Positions 35,001-43,329 of a stretch of DNA of 64,000 bases are shown here, piece after piece (the stretch's first letter is position 1; every line of letters starts with the position of its first letter). Under the pieces are notes generated by a model, which worked only from the letters and a program-made list of their open reading frames with translations, did not search any database and had not been told where the DNA came from. Location of the stretch: contig NZ_JAGINO010000014.1 in NCBI RefSeq assembly GCF_017876115.1, positions 62,001-126,000 on the forward strand. The letters are read 5' to 3'. The stretch comes from Azospirillum picis (GTDB taxonomy: Bacteria; Pseudomonadota; Alphaproteobacteria; Azospirillales; Azospirillaceae). The position numbers and the translations under genes were made by a program.

Positions 35001-35753
35001 ATGACCAACCTTTCCGAAGCCGTCGAGGCGCTGCTCGCCGCCCGCCGCAACCGACAGCCGCTGAACGCGCTGCCCGACTCGGCGCTTCCCGCCAACCTCG
35101 ACGACGCCTACGCGATCCAGGCCGGGGTGGCGCGCCGGCTGGGGCCGGTCACCGCCTGGAAGGTCGGCGCTGCCGGCCCGGACGCCGAACCGTCCTGCGC
35201 CCCGATCAACGCCGCCACCCTGTTCTTCGACACCGGGCGGCTGCCGGCCGCCATGTTCAACGTCATCGGCATCGAGGCCGAGGTCGTCTACCGCTTCGCC
35301 CGCGACCTGCCGCTCCGCGACGAGCCCTGGACGCGCGAGGAGGTCCTGGATGCCGTCGGATCGGTCCATCCCGGCTTCGAGATCTGCGACACGCGCTTCG
35401 CCAGATACGGCTCGCTCGATCCGCTCAGCCACTTGGCCGACCAGGCCAACCACGGCGCGTTGATCGTCGGGCCGTCGGTCGCGAACTGGCGGCTGATCGA
35501 CCCGGCCAAGCAGCGGCTGACGCTCGCCGTCGACGGCAGGGTGGTGGTCGACGTGGTCGGCGGCAACAGCGCGGTGGATACGGTCCGGCTGCTGGTCTGG
35601 CTGGCCAATGTCGGGTCGCGCGCCTTCGGCGGCCTGCATGCCGGCGACACCGTGACCACCGGCTCCTGCACCGGCACCGTCTTCATTCAGCCCGGCAGCC
35701 GCAGCGTCGCCCGCTTCGCCGATCTCGGCCCGATCGAACTGACCGTGGCGTGA
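35001..35753 (+). CDS. 2-keto-4-pentenoate hydratase/FAH-family protein
   Basis: 250 residues, fumarylacetoacetate-hydrolase-like hydratase (MhpD type). Conserved parts are WKVGAAGPDAEPSCAPI and the metal-binding IGIEAEVVYRFARDLP, then VHPGFEICDTRF and DQANHGALIVG. It hydrates or decarboxylates 2-keto acids using Mg2+ or Mn2+. The gene lies between kdgT and kduI, 57 bp after kdgT, so the substrate is probably a 2-keto-deoxy sugar acid; in aromatic pathways the same family acts on ring-cleavage products. Confidence 0.85.
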   Translation: MTNLSEAVEALLAARRNRQPLNALPDSALPANLDDAYAIQAGVARRLGPVTAWKVGAAGPDAEPSCAPINAATLFFDTGRLPAAMFNVIGIEAEVVYRFARDLPLRDEPWTREEVLDAVGSVHPGFEICDTRFARYGSLDPLSHLADQANHGALIVGPSVANWRLIDPAKQRLTLAVDGRVVVDVVGGNSAVDTVRLLVWLANVGSRAFGGLHAGDTVTTGSCTGTVFIQPGSRSVARFADLGPIELTVA

Positions 35754-35823
35754 GCGGGTCGCGGCGACGCGGTCCGGACACCGGACACACTGGTGGGATC
35801 GCCCACCGAGAGAGGAGCTTCCG

Positions 35824-36660
35824 ATGAAAATCGACGTTCGATACGCGTCCCATCCGGACGATCTGCGCGGCTACGACACGCGGACCCTGCGCGACCGCTT
35901 CCTGGTCGACACGCTGTTCGAGGCGGACCAGACCATCCTGACCTACAGCCACGTCGACCGCTTCCTGGTCGGCGGCGTCATGCCGGTCGCCGGCCCGGTC
36001 CCACTGAAATCGGCCAAGGAGATCGGAACGGACAGCTTCCTGGAACGCCGGGAACTCGGTCTCTACAATGTCGGCGGCCCCGGCCGCGTCACCGTGGACG
36101 GCGCCCGGTTCGACCTGGACCCGCGCGATGCCCTCTATGTCGCCCAGGGCAGCGCATCCGTGCAGTTCGAGAGCCTGGACCGCAGCCGGCCCGCAAAGTT
36201 CTACCTTGCCAGCACCCCCGCCCATGCCCGGTTCGAGACGATGAAAATCTCGGCCGCCCAGGCGAAGCAGCGCCCGCTCGGCAGCCGTGAAACCTCGAAC
36301 GAGCGCGTGATCTACCAGATGATCCATCCGGAGGTCTGCCGCACCGCGCAGCTCGTCATGGGCATGACCATGCTGAAGTCCGGCAACATGTGGAACAGCA
36401 TGCCGTGCCACACGCATGAGCGACGCAGCGAGGTCTATTTCTACTTCGACCTGCCCGAGGACGCCCGCATCCTCCACCTGATGGGCCGTCCGGAAGAAAC
36501 CCGCCACATCGTGATGGCGAACGAGCAGGCGGTGATCTCGCCGCCCTGGTCGATCCATTGCGGCGTCGGCACGCACAACTACACCTTCATCTGGGCCATG
36601 GCCGGCGACAACCAGACCTTTGACGACATGGACGCCGTGCCCCTGTCCACCCTGCGCTGA
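35824..36660 (+). CDS. kduI: 5-dehydro-4-deoxy-D-glucuronate isomerase
   Basis: 278 residues, usual length, cupin fold. It converts 4-deoxy-5-keto-uronate from pectin oligomers to the substrate of KduD. The metal site lies in SMPCHTHERRSEVYFYFDL, with a further histidine in WSIHCGVGTHNY. RBS AGAGAGGAGC precedes the ATG. It is followed by kduD after 15 bp. Confidence 0.96.
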   Translation: MKIDVRYASHPDDLRGYDTRTLRDRFLVDTLFEADQTILTYSHVDRFLVGGVMPVAGPVPLKSAKEIGTDSFLERRELGLYNVGGPGRVTVDGARFDLDPRDALYVAQGSASVQFESLDRSRPAKFYLASTPAHARFETMKISAAQAKQRPLGSRETSNERVIYQMIHPEVCRTAQLVMGMTMLKSGNMWNSMPCHTHERRSEVYFYFDLPEDARILHLMGRPEETRHIVMANEQAVISPPWSIHCGVGTHNYTFIWAMAGDNQTFDDMDAVPLSTLR

Positions 36661-36675
36661 ACGGAGACCAGAACC

Positions 36676-37434
36676 ATGAGCAACCCATTCGACCTGTCCG
36701 GCAAGGTGGCGCTGGTCACCGGCGCCAACACCGGCATCGGCCAGGGCATCGCGGTGGCGCTCGCCCGCGCCGGCGCCGACATCGCGGCTGTGGACATCGT
36801 TCCGCTCGACGAAACCAAGGCGCTGGTCGAGGCGGCCGGGCGCAAGTTCCACGGCATCCTGGCCGACCTCACCAGCATCGAGCCGGTCACCGGCCTCGTG
36901 GACGGGACGGTCGGCAGCCTCGGCCAACTCGACATCCTCGTGAACAACGCCGGCATGATCCGCCGCGCCGACGCCGTCGACTTCACCGAGGCCGACTGGG
37001 ACGCGGTGATGAACATCAACCTCAAGACGGTCTTCTTCCTCTGCCAGGCGTTCGGGCGCTATGCCATTGCCGGGGGGCGCAAGGGCAAGATCGTCAACAT
37101 CGCCTCGATGCTGTCCTTCCAGGGCGGCATCCGCGTGCCCTCCTACACCGCGTCGAAGAGCGGCGTCGCCGGCATCACCAAGATGCTGGCCAACGAATGG
37201 GCGGGGAAGGGCATCAACGTCAACGCCATCGCCCCCGGCTACGTCGCCACCAACAACACCGCGGCCCTGCGCGCCGACCCTCAGCGCAGCGCCGAGATTC
37301 TCGGCCGCATCCCGGCCGGACGCTGGAGCGAGCCGAGCGATCTCGGCGGCCCGGCGGTGTTCCTGGCCTCCGACGCGTCCGACTACGTCCACGGCACCAT
37401 CCTGCCCGTCGACGGCGGCTGGCTGGCGCGCTGA
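36676..37434 (+). CDS. kduD: 2-keto-3-deoxygluconate-forming dehydrogenase
   Basis: 252 residues, SDR family. It reduces the KduI product to 2-keto-3-deoxygluconate with NAD(P)H. GANTGIGQGIA holds the nucleotide site, NNAGMIRRAD the structural motif characteristic of KduD, and YTASK the catalytic Tyr/Lys. It ends the operon; a hairpin follows at 37482. Confidence 0.95.
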   Translation: MSNPFDLSGKVALVTGANTGIGQGIAVALARAGADIAAVDIVPLDETKALVEAAGRKFHGILADLTSIEPVTGLVDGTVGSLGQLDILVNNAGMIRRADAVDFTEADWDAVMNINLKTVFFLCQAFGRYAIAGGRKGKIVNIASMLSFQGGIRVPSYTASKSGVAGITKMLANEWAGKGINVNAIAPGYVATNNTAALRADPQRSAEILGRIPAGRWSEPSDLGGPAVFLASDASDYVHGTILPVDGGWLAR

Positions 37435-37481
37435 CCCGGCAGACGCCGCCCAGTAGACGCTACCGGGTAGACATGGGGAAA

Positions 37482-37510
37482 CGCCCCTCCTCCGCCAGGG
37501 AGGAGGGGCG
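37482..37510. terminator. Hairpin after kduD
   Basis: Perfect 12-bp stem (37482-37493 with 37499-37510), 5-base loop, 47 bases after the kduD stop. No T-run. It lies between convergent transcripts (kduD and the lipoprotein) and may serve both. Confidence 0.6.
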
Positions 37511-37569
37511 CCAAAGCCATCGGCGGGCGACCCGGCCACCCCCCACAGGGCGGTGGCCGGTTTCGCCGG

Positions 37570-38232
37570 TTACTGGTTGCTGCCGGCCTTGTTGTCGGTC
37601 TGGCTGCCCGACGGCATGCCGTTGTTGTTCATCGTGCCGCCGTTGTCCATCGTGCCGGTGCCGTTCTGCATGCTGCCGGACGTGCCAGACGACGGGGTGC
37701 CGTTCTGGGTGCGGGTCGTACCCGAGGTGCCCTGGTGGCCGCTGAGGTTGAGAGCGGCCATCGTCTCACGGTCGGCGCGGCCGGTGGCGGTCAGGCCGTT
37801 GTTGCGCTGGAACTCGATCAGCGCGCGGCGGGTGCCGGGCCCCCACTTGCCGTCGACGGCGATGTCGCTGCCGCTGTTGCGCTCGTTGAGGGCCTCCTGG
37901 ATGGCGCGAACACGGTCATGGCCCATCGCGGAGGAGCCGCGGCGCGAGCTGGTGCTGGACGTCCCGTCCGTGCGCTCGTCGATCTCCTTGGCAGCCTGGT
38001 TCGTCAGGCGGTCGGTCTTCTTGCCCAGGCTCTCGTCCATGCTGTTGCCGGCGACGGCGCCGACGCCACCGCCCACCACGGCGCCGACCGGGCCGCCGAC
38101 CACCGCGCCCGCCAGGGCGCCGCTGCCGGCGCCCGTCGCCGTACGCTGGTTGTCGGTGCTGCCACAGGCGCTCAGCGCGAACAGGGCTACGGCGGCAGAG
38201 GCCGTCATGACGATCTTCGGAATCCCACGCAT
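37570..38232 (-). CDS. Lipoprotein with glycine zipper and peptidoglycan-binding domain
   Basis: 220 residues. A lipoprotein signal peptide ends in the lipobox LSAC near residue 22. A glycine zipper (ALAGAVVGGPVGAVVGGGVG) follows at about 38-57, then a PG_binding_1 domain with VDGKWGPGTRRALIEFQRNN. The tail is a low-complexity stretch of Gly, Asn, Thr, Ser and Met. ATG 38232 was chosen for its AGAAGG ribosome site; two upstream in-frame ATGs are possible. Probably an outer-membrane lipoprotein tied to the cell wall. Confidence 0.82.
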   Translation of the reverse strand: MRGIPKIVMTASAAVALFALSACGSTDNQRTATGAGSGALAGAVVGGPVGAVVGGGVGAVAGNSMDESLGKKTDRLTNQAAKEIDERTDGTSSTSSRRGSSAMGHDRVRAIQEALNERNSGSDIAVDGKWGPGTRRALIEFQRNNGLTATGRADRETMAALNLSGHQGTSGTTRTQNGTPSSGTSGSMQNGTGTMDNGGTMNNNGMPSGSQTDNKAGSNQ

Positions 38233-38372
38233 GGTAGCCATCCTTCTCGACAAAGCTTCGATGTTGGCGACCCGCCGCCCCTGCGGCATTTACTGTCCCG
38301 CCGCACGGCAAGCGACAGCTGGGTCATACAGACAACAATTATTAGGCGCCCGGCTTGTTCCCTGACACCAGG

Positions 38373-39527
38373 TCAGGATTTTCTGCCTACCCCTTCCACC
38401 GTAGCCCGCACTGGCGGCCTATTGGCGTAATAGAGGGATAGGGCGCGGATCTGGTCGTCGGTCAGGCGGCGGGCGGCCGCCCCCATGATCCGGGACAGGG
38501 CGTTGTCGCCCCGCGAACCGTCGCGCCACAGCCGAAGCTGCTGTTCGATGTAGCCGGCATGCTGCCCGTCGAGCGAGGGATAGCGCGGATCACGGGCATG
38601 CGCGGCGCCGTTGCCGTCCCTTCCGTGGCAGCTTGAACAGGCGGGAACGCCGCCGCTGGGATCGCCGTCCTCCGCGATCGTTCGCCCGACTTCCAGCAGC
38701 GGCTCGTCGCCTTCACCCGGTCCGGGCGTGCCGGCAGCGGGGGATTGAACGGGAGATTGGGCGGCGAAATGCTCGGCCAGCGCGCGCATCTCACCGTCGT
38801 CCAGCCCGGCCGCGGCGGGCTGCATGAAGCCGCTGTAGCGTGTCCCCGCCGCATAGGCGCGCAGCGATTCGTAGAGATAGTCCGCGGACTGCCCGGCCAG
38901 CCGCGGGAAGGCGCCGCTGTCGCGGCCGTTGCCGTCGCGGCCATGACAACGGGCGCAGTAGCGCAGGGTTTCGTCGGCCGGCCCGTTCAACTCTGTGACG
39001 CGGGAGTGCTCGTCGCCCTCCACGGGGCCGAAGGCGAGCCGGCGGTACTCCTCGGCACCCATACGATCGAGCCGCAGCAGGAAGGCGGTGAGCGCCCACG
39101 GCTCGTCGTCGCGCCGCTGCGCCGGCCACGCCGGCATCCCGGCATATTTGATGCCGTGCAGCGTGATCCAGTACAGCTCCTTCGGCTTCCAGGCGGCGAC
39201 CTCGTCGGGCAGGTAGGGCGGCTCCGGCATCATGTGGCGGGAGATGGGGTTGCGCGGGGCGTCCGGGGCGCCGTGGCAGGGCGCGCAGCCGTCCTCGTAA
39301 TGGCCGGCGCCGCGCTCGATCATCGCCGGATCGTCGAGGTTGTCCGGCGGCGTCACGGCGTACGCGTGCGTCCGGACGGAGCTGCGCATCGCCATCTCGA
39401 AGAACCATTCGACCGGCATGAAATGCTCCTTGGTCGCCGCGACGCTGTAGAGGCCGGACCAAGCGAACAGAAGCCCGCCCACCGCCGCCGCCAGTCCGGC
39501 CAGGACGAGGGTCTTCAACGTGCGCAT
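38373..39527 (-). CDS. Tri-heme cytochrome c, membrane-anchored
   Basis: 384 residues. An N-terminal anchor or signal (LVLAGLAAAVGGLLFAWSGL) precedes three heme c sites: CAPCH at 81-85, CARCH at 191-195, CSSCH at 297-301. Each heads a class I cytochrome c domain; the last two are similar, with CHGRDGNG following each CxxCH, pointing to duplication. It is 4 bp after a CtaG-like gene, so the two are one operon. Likely an electron carrier or subunit feeding an oxidase encoded elsewhere. Confidence 0.9.
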   Translation of the reverse strand: MRTLKTLVLAGLAAAVGGLLFAWSGLYSVAATKEHFMPVEWFFEMAMRSSVRTHAYAVTPPDNLDDPAMIERGAGHYEDGCAPCHGAPDAPRNPISRHMMPEPPYLPDEVAAWKPKELYWITLHGIKYAGMPAWPAQRRDDEPWALTAFLLRLDRMGAEEYRRLAFGPVEGDEHSRVTELNGPADETLRYCARCHGRDGNGRDSGAFPRLAGQSADYLYESLRAYAAGTRYSGFMQPAAAGLDDGEMRALAEHFAAQSPVQSPAAGTPGPGEGDEPLLEVGRTIAEDGDPSGGVPACSSCHGRDGNGAAHARDPRYPSLDGQHAGYIEQQLRLWRDGSRGDNALSRIMGAAARRLTDDQIRALSLYYANRPPVRATVEGVGRKS

Positions 39528-39531
39528 GCGC

Positions 39532-40398
39532 TCAGCCCGCCCTGGCGTGAGGAAGGCGGCGGGCGGCAGGGGCGGGAGACGGCGCCTCCGAGCCGGCGCG
39601 CATCAGCCAGCGGGCGGCAGCCGCCAGGTTCAGGCCGACATAGGCGAGGGCGCCCACGACCCCCATGATCAATCCGCCGAGCTGCTGGTCGGCCAACGGT
39701 GAGAGGCCCCAGGCGGCCGTCGTGGCGAGATGGTAGGAGAAGAGCGGCGCGCCGGCGAAGATCAGCACCCCCGCCAGCATCGCCAGATGGACCGAGGTGC
39801 CGAACGCCGCCAGCAGGCCGCGCAGGCGCATGGCCGTGTCCGTCGGCGCCAGCACGCTCCGCCATGCCGCGACGGCACCAGCGAACAGCGTACCATGCAT
39901 CAGCCAGAGCACGCGGTCGCTGGCCAATGCCGCCATGTAGGGACCCGGAAGGTGCCAAACCCACAGGGTGATACCGAAGAGCGCCCAGGCGAGTTCCGGC
40001 ACGGCCAGCGGACGGGCCAGCAGGCGGACCGCCGGCGCCATGCATCGCGGAAGGCGCAGGGCACCGGCCGGCCAAGCCAGCACGAACAGCGGCGCGGCGA
40101 GCTGGACGGTCAGCAGATGCTGGACGACACGGGCGGAGAACAGGGCGGAGGTGAGGTTGCACAAGGGTGACACGAAGACGACGACCAGCACGAGCCAGCC
40201 GGCGGCGAAGCACCAGCGCTGGTGGCTCCGCGTGGCTTGGCCGCCGGCGGCCGGACGCAGCGCCACAAGCCCAGCAAGCGCGGCCCCGGCGCCAAGGGCG
40301 GCGAGAAGCAGCGGATCGCCGTTCCAGGCGGTCCACAGCGACTCGGGCACCGGTGGCGCACCGCAATAGGGGACGACGGGCAAGGCGTCGGTCGGCAT
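39532..40398 (-). CDS. CtaG-family (caa3-type) membrane protein
   Basis: 288 residues, about seven membrane spans. It matches the caa3_CtaG family, distinct from the copper chaperone Cox11. Key stretches: SPLCNLTSALFSARVVQHLL, WVWHLPGPYMAALASDRVLW and DQQLGGLIMGVVGALAYVGL, with several membrane histidines. The family is needed for some caa3 oxidases in Bacillus. Start at ATG 40398 with GCGAGGCC upstream; an extension is possible but poor. Operon partner: the tri-heme cytochrome. Confidence 0.85.
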   Translation of the reverse strand: MPTDALPVVPYCGAPPVPESLWTAWNGDPLLLAALGAGAALAGLVALRPAAGGQATRSHQRWCFAAGWLVLVVVFVSPLCNLTSALFSARVVQHLLTVQLAAPLFVLAWPAGALRLPRCMAPAVRLLARPLAVPELAWALFGITLWVWHLPGPYMAALASDRVLWLMHGTLFAGAVAAWRSVLAPTDTAMRLRGLLAAFGTSVHLAMLAGVLIFAGAPLFSYHLATTAAWGLSPLADQQLGGLIMGVVGALAYVGLNLAAAARWLMRAGSEAPSPAPAARRLPHARAG

Positions 40399-41080
40399 GG
40401 CTTGGCCTCGCTGGCTGCGGGTGTCTCCACCCTGTCCAATGAGCGGGCCTGCGGGTTGTTCCCGGCCCGGCCGCCGTTTCCCGCCCGGCCGCGCCGTGAC
40501 GGACTTGGGCAGGGGAAGGACGGGGATCGCAGGCGCTCGGAAGCCGTCACCATGCGGGGGAGCGGAGGCCAGAAAGTGCCGGATGGCGTCGATGCGCCTA
40601 TGCCCGTCCCGAACGGCTGCCGAATGCCGCCGGAGCAGAAGATGGCGGGTGTAAGACGGCATCTTTGACGTTGCAGCTCAAGATGACACAGCCTTCAGAA
40701 TCTAGCTTAAGAAAGTCGATCAACTCCTTGTTAACATATGTATCGGAGACATGGACTTGCTGCGCGGTTTCGTCACCGCCCGCTCCACGCCCGCCCCCCG
40801 ACAGCATCCCCCGGAGGGACCGCAGTGACCAAACAAGGTCAACGCGGTGGAGGCTTGATTCGGCTGGCTGCCAGCCCACATTAGCACCGCCCCCGATAAC
40901 CTTGATCCCGCGTGATGATGCAGCGGTTCCCGCGCAGCTCACGCCATAGTCTGCGCGACAGCGCGGCAACGGCCGGCTCCGGGCCGCCCGCCGTCCGTCC
41001 GCCCGTTCCGGCCTGCGGCTGACCGGACCGGCGGACAGGCGGCTTCGCGGAGCGACGGGTGTTCGGGGCAGGGAGTTTCC
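40399..41080. other. Gap upstream of rpoH-type gene with an AT-rich island
   Basis: 682 bp. Around 40680-40750 the DNA is much richer in A+T than the rest, ending in GTTAACATATGTATCGGAG. Two tiny frames follow on the plus strand: 40751-40828 (25 residues) and 40825-40884 (19 residues, GTG start, preceded by a strong GGAGGGA site), overlapping by GTGA. No family recognised. No clear terminator or heat-shock promoter was seen before the sigma-factor gene. Confidence 0.4.
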
Positions 41081-42061
41081 ATGCCGAACCGGAACCATTC
41101 ATCCATCGCCGACCATCCTGCCGAACCGCTGTCGCTCTACCTGCGGGACATGCGTCGGTACGCCTATCTGTCCGCCGAGGACGAGGGACACCTCATTCGG
41201 CGATGGCGCGACCAGGGCGATGCGAAGGCGCTCGACCGTCTGATCGGCGGCCATCTGCGGCTTGTGGTCGGGGTGGCCAAGCGCTTCCGCCGCTACGGCC
41301 TTCCGCTCGCCGATCTCGTCGCAGAAGGCAACATCGGCCTGATGCGCGCCGCGCGAAAATTCGATCCCGACAAGGGCTATCGTTTCTCCACCTATGCGCA
41401 CTGGTGGATCCGGGCAGCGATCCAGGATTACGTGCTGCAGAACTGGTCCGTGGTGAAGATCGCCTCCAGCAGCGCGCACCGTACCCTGTTCTTCGGCCTG
41501 CGCCATCTGAAGGCCAGGCTCGACGAACTGGACAGCGGCGACCTTTCCCCGGATGCGGCGACGGCGATCGCTGCCGAGCTCGATCTCCCCGAGCGGGAGG
41601 TGGTGGAGATGAACCGCCGCCTGTCCTCCGACCGTTCCCTGAACGCGACGATCGGGGAGGAAGGCGAGACCGAGTGGCAGGACCTGTTGGCCGACGACCG
41701 TGACGACCAGGAAACCGTCCTCGCCGAAGCCGAGGAAAGGACCCGGAATCAGCGCCTGATCGCGCTTGGCCTGGAGAAGCTGACCGAACGTGATCGGCAG
41801 ATCCTGGTCGCCCGCCGCCTTCTCGACGAACCGGTGACCGCCGACGAACTCAGCCGGCGCTTCAACCTGTCGCGCCAGCGCATCGGCCAGATCGAGGCGG
41901 CTGCGATGCAGACCTTGCGCAAGGCGCTGCTGTCCAGCCGTGCAGGGCAACAGCGGCCGTCGCCGCCACAGCCGGCCCCTCGCTCCGTCAAAGCACGGCC
42001 GGGGAAACGGAAGGCGTCGCAGAAGACGGAGCAGGCGCGAGCGAAGCCTGGCCGCTCCTGA
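41081..42061 (+). CDS. rpoH: RNA polymerase sigma-32-type factor (RpoH)
   Basis: 326 residues. Region 2 is clear (LVAEGNIGLMRAARKFDPDK, then FSTYAHWWIRAAIQDY), as is the RpoH box HRTLFFGLR at 133-141, which marks heat-shock sigma factors. Region 4 has the helix-turn-helix SRRFNLSRQRIGQIEAAAMQ. The C-terminus has an extra basic, proline-rich tail of about 45 residues. Alphaproteobacteria usually carry several rpoH copies with different stress roles; this one may not be the main heat-shock factor. The 3' end overlaps a convergent DUF2243 gene by 74 bp. Confidence 0.9.
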   Translation: MPNRNHSSIADHPAEPLSLYLRDMRRYAYLSAEDEGHLIRRWRDQGDAKALDRLIGGHLRLVVGVAKRFRRYGLPLADLVAEGNIGLMRAARKFDPDKGYRFSTYAHWWIRAAIQDYVLQNWSVVKIASSSAHRTLFFGLRHLKARLDELDSGDLSPDAATAIAAELDLPEREVVEMNRRLSSDRSLNATIGEEGETEWQDLLADDRDDQETVLAEAEERTRNQRLIALGLEKLTERDRQILVARRLLDEPVTADELSRRFNLSRQRIGQIEAAAMQTLRKALLSSRAGQQRPSPPQPAPRSVKARPGKRKASQKTEQARAKPGRS

Positions 42062-42944
42062 ACCAGTTCAGGCAGCCGGCCGGAAGCAGGCCGTTGCCGA
42101 CCAGCAGGGCTCCCCGGCCGTAAAGCGGCAGCGTGCTGCCGCCATCGGGCAGGTCGAACGCCCAGAGCTGTCCGGTCGGGTCGCTCCAGACCGGGCGCCC
42201 GTTCACCGACACGACCGCGCCAAGCGCCTCGGCAGGGCCGACGCCCGGACGGAACAGCACCAGCGCCGTGATGTCGCCGCCGGCCGGTGGCAGCGCCGCC
42301 ACCGGTCCCGCCACCAGCACCGCCGTGACGAGCGCCAGCGGTACCGTCCGTCGCCGATGATCCGGCATTGCCGCCTCGCCGGAACCGCCGTTGCCCGAAC
42401 CGCCATCCGGACCGGTTCGGTCCCTCCGCACCATCCACAGGCCGACGGCAACCACGGCGATCCCGAAAACGGCGAACCACAGCAGGTCCCAGAACAGCCT
42501 GTTCTCGACATCCATGCGGATGCGGTGGATCCCCAGCAGCCAGTGCGACAGCAGAGCATCCAGGATGTGCCAGCTCCCGAAACCGACCAGCGCCCAGCCG
42601 GCAATCTCATGCCCGCCTCGGCGACCGGTGCCGGACAGGGCAACACGGCCGCGCCAGAGCAGCCACAGGCCGACCACGGCGATAAGGTACATCAGCACGT
42701 GGAAAAGCCCGTCCGCTAGGATCTGCACGCGGATGTCGGCGAAGGCGGGGCTGGCCAGCCCGGAGAGCAGATGATGCCACTGCAGGATCTGGTGCAGCAG
42801 GATCCCGTCGAAGAAGCCGCCGAGTGCGAAACCCAGGCAGCCGCCTGCCAGCCACAGGCGTCGGGCGCCTCGCGGTCGGTCCGCGGCCGACAGCGGCGAC
42901 GTCATCCGACCGTTGGTGGCGCTGGAGTGGCCGGCGGTGGGCAT
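41988..42944 (-). CDS. DUF2243 membrane protein with extra C-terminal domain
   Basis: 318 residues. The first ~180 form a DUF2243 four-span protein: GGFFDGILLHQILQWHHLLS, LADGLFHVLMYLIAVVGLWLL, SWHILDALLSHWLLGIHRIR. His-rich membrane motifs suggest heme or metal binding (inference). After a basic loop, a further span (VPLALVTAVLVAGPVAALPP) and a C-terminal periplasmic-looking domain follow, not typical of DUF2243 alone. Start MPTAGHSSATNG at 42944 follows GGGGGAACGC; ATG 42905 is an alternative. Confidence 0.8.
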   Translation of the reverse strand: MPTAGHSSATNGRMTSPLSAADRPRGARRLWLAGGCLGFALGGFFDGILLHQILQWHHLLSGLASPAFADIRVQILADGLFHVLMYLIAVVGLWLLWRGRVALSGTGRRGGHEIAGWALVGFGSWHILDALLSHWLLGIHRIRMDVENRLFWDLLWFAVFGIAVVAVGLWMVRRDRTGPDGGSGNGGSGEAAMPDHRRRTVPLALVTAVLVAGPVAALPPAGGDITALVLFRPGVGPAEALGAVVSVNGRPVWSDPTGQLWAFDLPDGGSTLPLYGRGALLVGNGLLPAGCLNWFRSGQASLAPAPSSATPSVSPAVL

Positions 42945-43329
42945 GGCGTTGCGTTCCCCCGCATGGTGTCTTGCTCCGCGATCCAACAGCACGCAGCCGG
43001 GACGGTTCCTGCTGCCCCCTCCGCCCGGCCGTATCCTGGAGCGAGAAGGGCGTAACACCTTTCCCGGAATCTGCCGCGTTCGAAGGAACCCCGAACGCGC
43101 CGGCCACACGTCCGATGAAAATGGCCATCCTGGGCTACATCGCCGGCGACGGATTCCTGCCACCGGTCATAAGCCGTCGCCGAGGCCCACCCGGTTCCGT
43201 CCCGCGTGGGCCTTCCGGCACGTCCGCGGCGATCGCAGTGGCAAACGCGGCGGCGGCCATCGCCACCCTTCCGCGCCTCCTCGGCGGGCAAGGGTTGAGG
43301 ATCACCAGACACCAGGAGAAGCACGGCCG
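42945..43329. other. Divergent gap between DUF2243 and OpgC-like genes
   Basis: 385 bp. It holds a short hairpin (GCGTTCG with CGAACGC around 43077-43099) and the AGGAGA ribosome site of the OpgC-like gene. No clear promoter or gene was seen. Confidence 0.4.

Noticed and set aside
38361..38377. CCTGAC-N5-GTCAGG palindrome at the end of the tri-heme cytochrome gene
   Set aside because: It overlaps the stop codon, has only 6-bp arms and no T-run, and does not match the FNR/NnrR box spacing.
40826..40841. TGACC-N6-GGTCA as a fourth FNR/NnrR box
   Set aside because: The half-sites are two bases farther apart than in the 14-bp boxes, and it lies inside a candidate micro-frame.
40598..41098. Minus-strand 166-codon frame upstream of rpoH
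   Set aside because: Only its last third looks non-random because of the AT-rich island; no ribosome site and no family.
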